From Sinonovacula constricta (taxonomy: Eukaryota > Mollusca > Bivalvia > Cardiida > Solecurtidae): a stretch of DNA of 64,000 nt. The notes beneath the pieces are model-generated. The model was not told where the DNA came from. It did no database searches and was given only the letters and a program-made list of their open reading frames with translations. Below, one piece after another: positions 36,355 through 46,680 of this stretch; the stretch's first letter is position 1, and every line of letters begins with the position of its first letter. The translations under genes were made by a program, and so were the position numbers. The stretch is from positions 26,307,879 to 26,371,878 of the forward strand of contig CM017572.1 in NCBI GenBank assembly GCA_007844125.1, written 5' to 3'.

Positions 36355-36605
36355 GTAGCGCAGGAGCCTGGGGTCGAGCCGTACGGGGTCGAGCCGTAAG
36401 TCGGGCCGTAAGTCACCGATTGAAACTCGTCAATGCCAGGGTGCAAATCCCGGTTGGGGCGAGATTTCTCTTGGTGTGGGGGTAGGGGGTCATCTGACAT
36501 GGTGACTTGCGGTGCGCCGGTGATTCTATCCTATCATATATATGGAGCGTCCTTCATCTGGATGTCGCCTGTACGACCATAACTGTCTGTGCAATGACAA
36601 ATAAT
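36355..36605 (+). mobile_element. Possible tRNA-derived SINE relic
   Basis: This GC-richer block holds GGTGCAAATCCCGGTTGGG, a B-box-like sequence. Downstream is GAGCGTCCTTCATCTGGATG, a word resembling 3' parts of invertebrate SINEs, and the end is A-rich. An A box is not clear, and near its start GGGTCGAGCCGTA is repeated. It could be another GC-rich repeat. Confidence 0.4.
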
Positions 36606-37900
36606 ATTAACAAAACATTTGCCAATCACATATTCCGACCAGGTTGTACACCTCTGCAAGTATGACAATAGCTGGCGTATTCACTGTAACAATATGTGTA
36701 TGGTTGCATTCCAGGCACATAAACTGGAACCCTAAAAGATCGATGGAGTAAGCCTTGCGAACTACATAAAATGATAAAACATCGTTTATTTGCAAAAAAA
36801 AAAAATAAAATACAAAATACACACTAGGTTATATTTTTTTTGGACAAATGGTTACTTTGTTGAACTTGTGGCCTTCCTGGAATATTGGTAAATCTGTACG
36901 CAATCGACTGTCGTGTGCAGTATTGTTTTTAATTCTTCTGCAACAATAGACTGGCAGCCATCAAATCGTGATACGGATGTGTTGGTCAATTAGAGACGGT
37001 GCTGTTACTGGTCGGAGGCACGAGATCCTCGGGCTGCATTGTGTACGGGGATGGAGTTGGAGTCTAGCTGATCGATGAATGCGATGTTTGTGAATTATTT
37101 TCTGAATATCTTTTGTAGCCAAGATGTAAAAATAAATTACTCAAGACGTCTAAGCTATATTAAAGTCTGATGTCTTAAAACGTACACATTGTGTATTTGG
37201 AAACAATAACATTACACTATGTATTGTATACACCTTGACTGATTGTTTGTTTATTGTTTTTTGTACATACATATAGTTCTTAATGTTTCATTAGGTGTTA
37301 AAGCAGGTTGCTTTGCATTAAGATGAGCGGTAATGACTTTGCGTAAGTTCAACTGACATCAGAGCTGACTTTTTAAAAAATACTTTTGTAAGAAAGCACT
37401 TTGGTGTTCATCATACTTTGGAGACGGATCCCATACGGCCTAACTAGCTTTAGGTCAGCTTTAAAACTTCAAGTGCCTTTAATTTTTTCATCGTTACATA
37501 TAATCGGATGACGGGTGTGATATATGATAATATTCACTACAAACATTAAATTCACTACGACGTCGACGTGTTGTATCAAAAAAAGTTATTGTAGTGGTTG
37601 TATGACTCTATGACAAATTGTATGATATGGCGTGAAAACAACAACAACATCGGTTTTCTCGTCCGCATTTTGATGCGATCTTTTTCTATTATAACGGTCT
37701 TCTCTGATTATAACACCACGTATATATCTCAGTATCAAGGGTGGTAGCCGACAGTTTGGGCCATTGTTTCAGTCTCCTGTAACCAAAAACATCATTGTTA
37801 ACTGACAAATCCCGAGAATCGTTTGGGGTTTTTGTTTTTACGTTGCCGAGGCTTTTATCTAGTGTACTTACTGTACATATGTTTATAGGTTTATTTTATT
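36606..37900. other. No gene recognised
   Basis: AT-rich unique sequence. A short poly-A lies near 36795. Confidence 0.45.
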
Positions 37901-37984
37901 GCTATTTGTTATGTATATATATAAGTTCATTGTATCTGTTTTAACTCCCGATGCACGTGCTTACTGTTAGTTGTTTCACTTTGA

Positions 37985-38610
37985 CGGGATGTTGTTATTT
38001 ACACTGTTTGTTTGCTAGAAAAACCTTCAGTAAGTGCGAGGTTGGAGCGCTCCACAAACCAGGTTTAAGCACCCCAGTTGGCCCTTTTGCCGATTGACCG
38101 TTCCAAGGCGGTAACTGATGGTTTTTTCTTTATGTGTGTTATGTCTCGTCTCTGTGTTTTGTCACATTTGCATTTACCTTGTTTGCCTTAGTCTACTGGT
38201 AGATAAAATTTAAATATCTATGAAAATCTTGATAGGACATTTTCTTGTTTACATATTCATGGTGCCGTTCTTCTACGGGAAACGTAAATCATAATAACCC
38301 GCTTTACATTACAATCATGTATTTCCTATCGGAGCCACGTTGCACAGTTAGCCGTTTTTAAACTTTGACAATCACGTGATCACTAACTTTTGAGTTCACT
38401 TTATCATTCTGGTAATTAGCTCTGACGTCGATTTTTTAACAGAAATCCCCGTGCTTATTTATAGATTTGGAATGAATAACTATATAGTGCGATTTTTTTT
38501 TTCAATTTGTACTCACTAACAATCAAAATAGTGTTCATAAACGTCTTTGAAGCACGCAGAAAATTATGTCGAAATTACCCCAAACTGGTGTAAGGAGTTG
38601 TTAATTGTAT
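37985..38610 (+). repeat. Dispersed repeat, copy 3 (most complete)
   Basis: This copy links the segments shared with the other two. AAGTGCGAGGTTGGAGCGCT, GGCCCTTTTGCCGATTGACC and CAAGGCGGTAACTGATGG match copy 1. TATGTCTCGTCTCTGTG, GAGCCACGTTGCACAGTTAG and ATTCTGGTAATTAGCTCTGA match copy 2. No coding capacity or terminal repeats were recognised, so the class is open. Confidence 0.65.
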
Positions 38611-41020
38611 TGTGATATTGGCAATCTCTCGAATACCATCTTAAGTATCTTAGCCTGTTCACGGACAGATGTTTTTTTAACGTGCCACTGACGATATTCC
38701 GTAGTAAATTTTTGTGTAGCAGTTCAAACAAGTTAGATATACAAAGATAAAGGAATAATGAATCTAACTGCTATAAATATATAGATTCTGAGGCGTTGAA
38801 ATGTACAAATAATTCCACATATTATTTATACATGCAAACTATATCCCGATATTAAAAGCGGTGAGATAAGATATTTAAATATAAGTATCAGTAAACAAAC
38901 AAAAACAACAACAAAAAAGCAATAATAATAACAACAACATAATCAAAATATATCATTCTCGCAATGTTAACCGTGTATAAATATTTGTCATGGCGTTCAG
39001 AGGTATTCTCAAACTTTGTTTGAATTTGCATTAATGTTGAAACAATTCCAACGCACAACATAGTTCAACAAGTACAACTGACAATCTATTTAGCAATCAG
39101 TTTCAAAAGAATAAATTGAATGTTAAACTTTTTGGATTACACCTAATGCATTTGATGTGGATATAGTTAATTGCTAAGCCGGCAATAATAATTGATCTGA
39201 ATATATTTAAATTTCCATTAATTAAAAAAACAAATGCCCTCCAATCGGAACTCCTCGGGTCATTCCGTCCCCGGGACAATCATGATACTTGAGTTATCAG
39301 AGTCTTTCCGATTGAAATGCCCTGATGTGAACTTTAAAAAGAGTCACTGCCTAAAAGTGATATGGATGTGTTTTTAAGTGCATGCAAACGGTTTGAAGTA
39401 TTTAAAGTGAACTATTTTTATATAAAACATATAAATAAGATAACGTTGGTGTTTGTATAAAGAACATACAACATTAGTGTTTCCAACAGTCTCACTTATG
39501 TTATTGCAGTTGTAATGTGTTAAGAATAAAACGTATAACTTTCCTCGTCAACATAAGCATTTGGTAAGCAGAAAAACAGTAATTTATACTTATGTTTAAT
39601 AAATAATGTCCAGGATTGTGCGACATATCAGCAACGAGCAATCAATAACTAGTCCATTGTGATTTGTTCAACCGTTATAATGAGGGAATTGTGTTTTGTA
39701 CCGATGTCTTTAAATTTTCATAAAATATAATTGACAATTCAATTACAGTGTAATATGTGAGCACATATCCTTTTTCAAATACTTCTTTCAAATCAACATA
39801 AACGAAGTTGGTTATTACATTGACTAAAAATACACTCATTTTAATTACAACACGCCGGTTCACGTTAATTGAGAAGATAGTACTATTTCTTTGCTCTAGG
39901 GTGCATGACTAAAGCAGCCATTTTCCCTTCGTATTTTTCTGGGCTGCGTGCCTGCATGTATACAGTTGGTGTTTTGTGTTAAAATGTGGCAGCCTCTGAA
40001 ATGACCAGGGAAGGAGACATGGGCCATTCTTCATTCAGCAAACCTCTGGCGTGAGTCAGTCCGTAAAACGTCGTTGACAAATGACCCGGTATGACGTGAT
40101 GGACGTAGTCTTGAATAGCATGATGCGGTTAAGGCAATGGCAAGATTCAACTGTCTTGTTTGTAAAAACTGCATAAATTGGTTTTAAGGTGTTCTTTCAT
40201 GAAAACGGACATTGTCTATCTAGTGATACGTTTAGGCATTATAATTGTTACCAAAATAGTTTATAACAATTCACTTTAAAATGTACCAAGAAAGAGAATA
40301 CACATTTTTTTCGTTATATTAAATAGTTTTTTTTTACCAGCATGTACATATTTAACATTAGGCTATGTAAAAGTAGAAAGCATACTGGTGGAAAGAAGGA
40401 ATATTTCCACATATTGTTATTCACTTTCAGCCTGACAGTTTTCTAAAGTGGATGTTTTCTCTAAATATTAAAATAAAACGAGTATTAAATGACAACCTGT
40501 GTCAGATTCTTTGTATCACATCAATTTGATAGCCAATATACCATTTTAAGAAATTTTAACAACAATACTTGGTGAGATAAATTTTTGAGACGTCGTCAAT
40601 CAAACAAGCTGTATAACACTAGTTTAATATAACAATATATGTAATGGGTGTATTGAACGGAAAACAATGGAATCATGTGATAAATACTTATATTAACCAG
40701 TGTATCAATCTCCATCAACTTTCTTTCAACAAAAATGCCGTAGCCGTATTTACCTTCCTACATTTGCAGCTGTCTTGGTACATATTATAGACAACCTATT
40801 TCTTACTTGTTGAAATTTATTATAATTTAGCTGCACCAGTTGCGTCCATATGATATCTTCATATTATTTGACTAGAAGCTGTCGGTCACAAACAGTACAC
40901 TACCCTACCATTCTTTATACATAATTAAAGATAATATTTTATCGTGTAATAAGTCATGTCTTGATGATATTTTGACATTTATATATAAGAATTGCATAGT
41001 TTCAGCGACCTACTCAAGAG
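38611..41020. other. No gene recognised
   Basis: AT-rich unique sequence with only short open frames. Confidence 0.45.
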
Positions 41021-41024
41021 TGAA

Positions 41025-41117
41025 GTTTGTTTTGATCGCATGATTTTCTCCGTTTATCGTCTGAATCCAGCGATCAAAACAAACCGACGACAAACGTAAG
41101 ACGTTTGTCGTCGGTTT
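41025..41117. repeat. Two overlapping perfect inverted repeats (hairpins)
   Basis: GTTTGTTTTGATCGC (41025-41039) pairs perfectly with GCGATCAAAACAAAC (41070-41084). AAACCGACGACAAACG (41081-41096) pairs perfectly with CGTTTGTCGTCGGTTT (41102-41117) across a 5-base loop. The two stems share bases 41081-41084, so they are mutually exclusive in part. It could be a MITE end, a structured RNA or a replication-slippage product. Confidence 0.85.
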
Positions 41118-41428
41118 ATAACAGCGACAATATGACGGATTTTTTTAGGTTGGCTATGGTGGTACTGGTCATGGTGCTTCCGTTGTTATGATTGTTGAGA
41201 GAAATACATGTAATGAAGCATACTGCGATGAAACCACCTCGTTACAACTACCTCTTTTTATTTCCCACCGACTTTTACTAGCTAGGTCGAATTGTATATT
41301 CCAAAACGAATTTGGAGCTGTATATAGAACATCCATATCGGAAGGGAAAGGTCGTAAGTCTGATACCCAACCGAGATATACTTACGTCTTAACCCGACGG
41401 TACGGGTAAGCTTTCACCAACCCTAGCT

Positions 41429-41440
41429 CGGACATTGCGG
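41429..41440. repeat. SINE target-site duplication, left copy
   Basis: CGGACATTGCGG abuts the SINE tail and is identical to 41725-41736. Confidence 0.85.
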
Positions 41441-41724
41441 GATAGGGATTAGGGATTAGCCGGCATTTTTGCCGATACTGCGCAGCGACATTTTTATTAT
41501 TATAGCACAGGGGCACTTATGAGGTGCCCAGGGACTGAACCCGGCCGGTCCATTATACTGACACCGACGAGTCAGACGTAATGCTGTCCCCTTAGCCCCG
41601 AGCGTTAGGAGGGAAGCCACTACTACCAACTTTAAAGTCTTTGGTTAGACCTGGCCGGGGTTCGAACCCACGACCTCCCGATCCGCAAGCCGACGCTCTA
41701 CCACCTGAGCTATTGCGACCGGTC
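41441..41724 (-). mobile_element. Full-length tRNA-derived SINE
   Basis: On the minus strand the head reads CGCAATAGCTCAGGTGGTAG with the A box, then GGTTCGAACCCC as B box. A central domain (GACTCGTCGGTGTCAGTATA) follows, then CGGCAAAAATGCCGGC and a tail of TAATCCC/ATCCCTA units. The 12-bp CGGACATTGCGG flanks it on both sides (41429-41440 and 41725-41736), a target-site duplication. It is the best reference copy for the truncated one at 3568. Confidence 0.92.
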
Positions 41725-41736
41725 CGGACATTGCGG
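41725..41736. repeat. SINE target-site duplication, right copy
   Basis: CGGACATTGCGG abuts the SINE head and is identical to 41429-41440. Confidence 0.85.
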
Positions 41737-41739
41737 TGT

Positions 41740-42620
41740 CTTCTGTGGTGTAATACTCTTGTTCATGTGATGCTATGATACATGTTTGTCCCATCATACA
41801 TTGCCTGTGGAGGCAGCACTTAATCTGAAGGACATACCGTATCTGAGCGACTTGATGATGGCTGGCGAATATATATTACCAATTAATCTACACCAGCAAT
41901 TTCCTGCAATGTTTGTAATTTCAAGACAACATAATGGTTTATAACATTTGCGCTGAAACAGTGTTTTTGTATGGCTTACCGCCAAGATATCGTGTGTATG
42001 TTAAACTGCCAAATATTTTATGTTTAACTGATTGCCGAAAATATATTTATATTTAACTTAGCAGAAAAAACAACAACAATAGTTTGCTACTTTAGAAGCC
42101 TATATACCAAAACTTACATTGTCTTTTTTACATATACGATTATACATACATATATTGTATCTCTAGTTTTCCAATGTCTGCTATATATTTTATTGATGCA
42201 ACAATAAGAAGCGACCCCTGGAGCCCCCTGCAGGATCTGTAATCACACTACTGTGTTATTTTATGACTGCCACCAGACGGCTTATATCAAATAGTCGATT
42301 TTCCACTTGATCCCCATTTAATTTGCATTTCAGGCACATTTTCTGACTTTTCCGAACGCCTGCTTGTAGTTCTTGCGCAAAGATTGTCAATATGTTGATC
42401 TTGTGCACCAAAATATCCAGTTCACCAAGTTTAATCTGTACAGGGCATGTTCAGTTTTATACTTACTTGATATGTGTTAATCACTTGTATATTTTTGTTG
42501 CTTTTATTGAATAATTTCACAATTCGTACGTCCTCAAATAACTGTTACTGTCTAGTAAGTATAACTTTTACCGCTGGTTGTTTTTATACCGAGCACTATA
42601 ACTACATTGAAAAAGCTATG
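41740..42620. other. No gene recognised
   Basis: AT-rich unique sequence. Confidence 0.45.
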
Positions 42621-42689
42621 TATACCATCACCACCGCCACTTCCATAATTACTTTTGTTACTACTACTACTTCTGCTGCTGTTGCTGTT

Positions 42690-42757
42690 GATATAATAAT
42701 AATGGTAATAGCGATGATGATGATGATGATGATGACGACAATCATCGTCACATCATT

Positions 42758-42828
<71 letters not shown>
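42690..42828. repeat. ATG/ATA trinucleotide microsatellites
   Basis: A (GAT)n run near 42714-42735 and a long (ATA)n run at about 42761-42828. The Tyr-rich and Met-rich frames across them are artefacts. Confidence 0.95.
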
Positions 42829-42983
42829 TTAATGTTTCTGTTGTTATATTCAACATTTGCATTCAGTTGCCCGCCTAAGCGCGTGGTGAAATGAGTTATA
42901 ACGAAATACACAGAACAACACATTGTTTGTTACATTACCACAAATGTGACTTCACTCTTAATTGTTCCACCCTTTTCTGTCAG

Positions 42984-43018
42984 TCAAGAAAGCCTCCGGC
43001 AAGGGAGGCTAATCTTGA
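42984..43018. repeat. Imperfect hairpin upstream of the intermediate filament gene
   Basis: TCAAGA-A-AGCCTCC, a 6-base loop, then GGAGGCT-AA-TCTTGA: a 13-pair stem with a small internal loop, about 390 bases upstream of the TATA box. A regulatory role is not shown. Confidence 0.6.
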
Positions 43019-43367
43019 TGACTTGAGACCTTAACAAGATTTTGGTGTCAAAATCAATAATTATTTTCCTTGCTCCCTTGTACACTGGCCGAAACGCTAG
43101 CCTTGCCTATTAACTCCGCCACTTTAGACATATGCGGTGTGACTCAAAAGTAAGTAATTCTTTGTACTTCTGTCATTGCGGCCGAAATAGGTGGAGGGGT
43201 TTGTTATTTGGCATGTCATTAGTTAGCCAAGACAAGGAATAAGCCCAACCAGCACTTTCTTGCTACTAGCTAATTTATGAAGGACGAAATCGAAAGTGCG
43301 AGCGCAAGGGTTACTCCTCCTGTTGAATCATTTCAGACGAGACAGTAGGCCATGTGACCTGTGTCGA

Positions 43368-43417
43368 CCAATCGGATCGCTGGTTGGTCTATGCCTGTAT
43401 ATGTACAAAATATAAAA
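43368..43417 (+). promoter_or_regulatory. Core promoter of the intermediate filament gene (CCAAT and TATA boxes)
   Basis: CCAAT at 43368-43372 and TATAAAA at 43411-43417 are spaced as in a classic TATA promoter. They predict a start near 43440, where CACTGT occurs. The coding exon lies about 400 bases downstream behind a splice acceptor, which fits a short non-coding first exon. The exact donor is not fixed; AAG|GTGTAT at 43456 and several sites to about 43595 are possible. Confidence 0.6.
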
Positions 43418-43809
43418 GCCGGTCTGTGGTATTGATAAAACACTGTAACGTGAAGGTGTATGACAGAACGGGACGTTCAAACGAGTTTTCAAGTGTAGGT
43501 TTACAATTCTGCACCTGTTTACGTTTTAATTGTTTCGGATTTAATGCATAATTATAGGTTTGCTTTCGCTTATCTGTTCATTTCTGTGCAGACGTAAAGC
43601 TGATCTTCTCGGTGCTTTAAGTTTGTTGTTTTGTTTGATAACTTCTTCATATGGGTGGTAGGGTTTACACGGTTTAACTTTCAACTTCACTGTGAGTAAC
43701 ACATTTACTATATGCATGTACAGATTTTTACCTGTGCAGTTTTAAATGTATGCAATTTGTGTTTGCCAAAGCGTTGGATTAAGATATGTATAACCCTTCT
43801 ATTTTTCAG

Positions 43810-44396
43810 TGACTTTTAATTTCGATAGACACCTAGCCTAGTGTAAGCATGTCGCAATCCACTGTGACAGAAAAGCGGACTGTAATTACCAGTAGTAGCA
43901 GCAGTGGCAGTGCCGGATTCGACTCCCTGGACGACATCCCGTACAAAGCCAACATGGGTTCCAGAAGCAACATTATGAACCGGTCCTCCCTCCCGCTCCG
44001 ACACAGCACCGGGGGTGGCAGCACCATGGTTCGAACCGTGGAATATGGTTACGGGTCAGGCATGGGTCACGGAGGATATGCCAATGTGTCCAACACCGGG
44101 GTGAGTTCGGTTAAGGAGACCCGCGAGAAGGAGAAGAAAGACATGCAGGATCTAAACGAGCGCTTTGCCAGCTACATAGAAAAGGTTCGATTCCTGGAGG
44201 CGCAGAACAGGAAGCTTGGCACTGAACTGGATGAGCTGCGGTCCAAGTGGGGCAAAGAGACATCCCATATCAAACAGATGTACGAGGCCGAGTTGTCAGA
44301 GGCTCGCCGACTCATTGATGACCTGAGCAAGGATAAGGCCGCCTTTGAGATTAAGTACACCAGCATCCAGGAACAAAATGCCGACCTCAACAGACA
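43810..44396 (+). CDS. Cytoplasmic intermediate filament protein, exon with head, coil 1A and start of coil 1B (CDS 43849-44396)
   Basis: The acceptor CTTCTATTTTTCAG (AG at 43808-43809) opens the exon, and translation starts at 43849. Residues 1-95 form a Ser/Gly-rich head. Residues 95-130 are coil 1A, with the helix-initiation motif LNERFASYIEKVRFLEAQN (102-120), the hallmark of intermediate filament proteins. RSKWGKETSH (131-140) is linker L1, and coil 1B begins after it. The exon ends at ACA|GTGAGT after 182 codons plus two bases; the apparent stop is inside the intron. The protein would build cytoplasmic filaments. Protostome members normally have a lamin-like long coil 1B and often a lamin tail domain; neither is visible here. 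No nuclear localisation signal or CaaX end is in view, so a lamin is not formally excluded, but the long Ser/Gly head favours a cytoplasmic type. Confidence 0.93.
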
Positions 44397-46590
44397 GTGA
44401 GTAGATCAGTTTGGTTTTGACTGCTTTATCTTACCATGTAAATCAAAATATTGATGCCCTTTGACAATTCATGGTATTGGCTCTCAGAATGTTGTATTCC
44501 CAGTTTATCTGTCTCTTTTTTGTCGTTTCTTGTAAATCACTTATTAATGGGTCTAACGCCACCCGCCCCACCGCCCCACCTCACACTTATGTTGTATCCT
44601 CACGATATATTCAACACCAACTTTATCCTTTCTTTCAAATAATGATATGAAGGCATTTGACTCTTCTGATGAGGTTTCTTCATATCTACCTCAGTTACTG
44701 TTCTATCTTACACAATGTAAGGCTCTACACATACCAGTTAATAAACCATACCTTGCACTGTTCATAATTCTTACATCTACATGCAAACGTGTCTCGACCT
44801 ATTACTAGAGACTCCACTGCTAGATTCTCGACATATTACTAGAGACTCCACTGCTAGATTCTCGACATATTACTAGAGTCTCCACTGCAGTGCAGATTCT
44901 GGTCGGATTGAAGCTGGCTGATGTAGACCTTCATCGTACATAATGCTGATTAATTCTTGCTTAACAAGTTATGGATTAATTTTTATTTCACTGCGTCAAT
45001 GCTTGGAGTCGCATTCTGGTATTTGTGAGGAGGTCAGTCCTTGAGCTTAAATTTGTGACAATAATCAAGCGTCCGATATAAGATCAAAACTCATAAAATT
45101 GCAATCTAACTACATGTTATAACATTTGATAACATTTATTGAATCTTGTATCTCTTATTTCTTCAGTTATTACCTTTTTATTGATAATGTTATAAATAAT
45201 TGTACCTTTTGAGTGTAGAACATGGTAATAGGTTCCTCGGCTTATTGTATGCATAATATTTAAAAGTGTGGAACAAAAACTGTTATGGATAGAATGCATG
45301 ATAAGTCCATCATATTAAGTTAAAAAACTTTGCTATAGTTCCTGCTTCAAGTATTGTCAAGATAAAGGGAATACTCCTTAAATCATTTGTACTAGATACT
45401 TTTTATTTTTCTATTAAGTAAATGTGCTACAACATTCCAACAATCGTTTTATACACCTTTCACTTTAGAATACCCAAGGCAGTAAACGACTTTATTTATG
45501 GATAACATTAACACTGAAAAAAACACTTATTCGAGCGGTGGTCTTAGCCATCTTGACACTTTAGCCTGAATGGATTGCAATATGACGACTTGCTCTATGC
45601 CGGAGGTGTCTTCAGCGTTTTAAGTTCATCCGGGTAATTCAGTGGCCATTTTCGACTTCTTTTGCATCCCCACCCCTGCATCCATTGTAACAAAGTGGTT
45701 TTATATCCATTTAGCGACTGGGCAATTGTAATTTAGAGTTAGGAGGTTGGCTAAGATTTTGACAAAAGGCGGATTTATTTAATTTTAAAAATTTATTTAT
45801 TTTTGATCGCCTTGAAGATTGTATCAACTACCTGCGATTTATGTCGTATGCTATGCAAAATATATATTGTGTCTGCTAAAATAAATAATGTTTAGTCCAT
45901 CAATATAGTTTCATTAGTTTTATTTTTAAATATATGTCGAGGGTTTCGTTATTTCAATATTCCTGGATTGTTGTACATCCTCAGATATCATCATCTGTTT
46001 AATTAAATACACATATTACTAAAAACAAGGAACAAAACAGGAAAACCATTATAAAATGCAATAAACCTACAAAACTTCAAATTCAAATGCATTCTTAATA
46101 TATTTCGGTATAACGGCAACGGAATATTTCAGTAACTGCAGTTTGTTCATTTACTAGACTTATTTGCATACACCAACAACAGCCGTGGTCGCTTTTCCAA
46201 TTGTCATTTTAAAATACATCTCATCTACTTGTTCTGCTGCGTAACAGTAGCCGTGCTATCGAAACGTAGGAATGTCTGGCCGGGTACCATCGTGCACGGG
46301 TCACGTGGTTTAGTCACGTGACACTTCACCACTTCTGCTTAATCTTAGGTGCGGGCGTGTCCCGCCTACGCAAGCTTGTATCGTGTTACAACTGCGCTGT
46401 CATGCGTCTGGGTTGTCGAATAAGCAGATTTATGGTATTTTATTGAGATATTATTTTCGGAATTTTGCTCAAATTTAGTTTTAATTTATAGAAAGCGTTT
46501 TACACGATACTTGTGTGTCTGTGTTTTCTTCGCCGTTTCCCGTTTGTTTTTTCTTTTTGTGTTCTTTTTTTTGTTGTTGTTGTTACTCGT
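44397..46590. other. Start of the intron after the intermediate filament exon
   Basis: The intron opens with GTGAGT at 44397. A 34-bp tandem triplet (44793-44891) is noted separately. No coil-encoding exon was found in this stretch. Confidence 0.5.
44793..44891. repeat. Tandem repeat, 34-bp unit, three copies
   Basis: CTCGACATATTACTAGAGAC followed by TCCACTGCTAGATT recurs at 44793, 44827 and 44861 with few changes. Confidence 0.9.
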
Positions 46591-46680
46591 CACTCTCTTC
46601 TCTCTCCTCTCTTTCTCTCTCTTTCTCTCTCTTACTCTCTCTCTCTCTCTCTCTCCCTCCCTCTCTCTCTCCCCCTCTGT
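46585..46680. repeat. TC/CT microsatellite
   Basis: A CT-rich run with long (TC)n cores; open frames across it on both strands are artefacts. Confidence 0.95.

Noticed and set aside
41640..41724. A genuine tRNA gene
   Set aside because: A and B boxes are present, but the sequence continues into a SINE body with target-site duplications and a second genomic copy.
42602..42862. Poly-Tyr frame
   Set aside because: Translation of an (ATA)n microsatellite.
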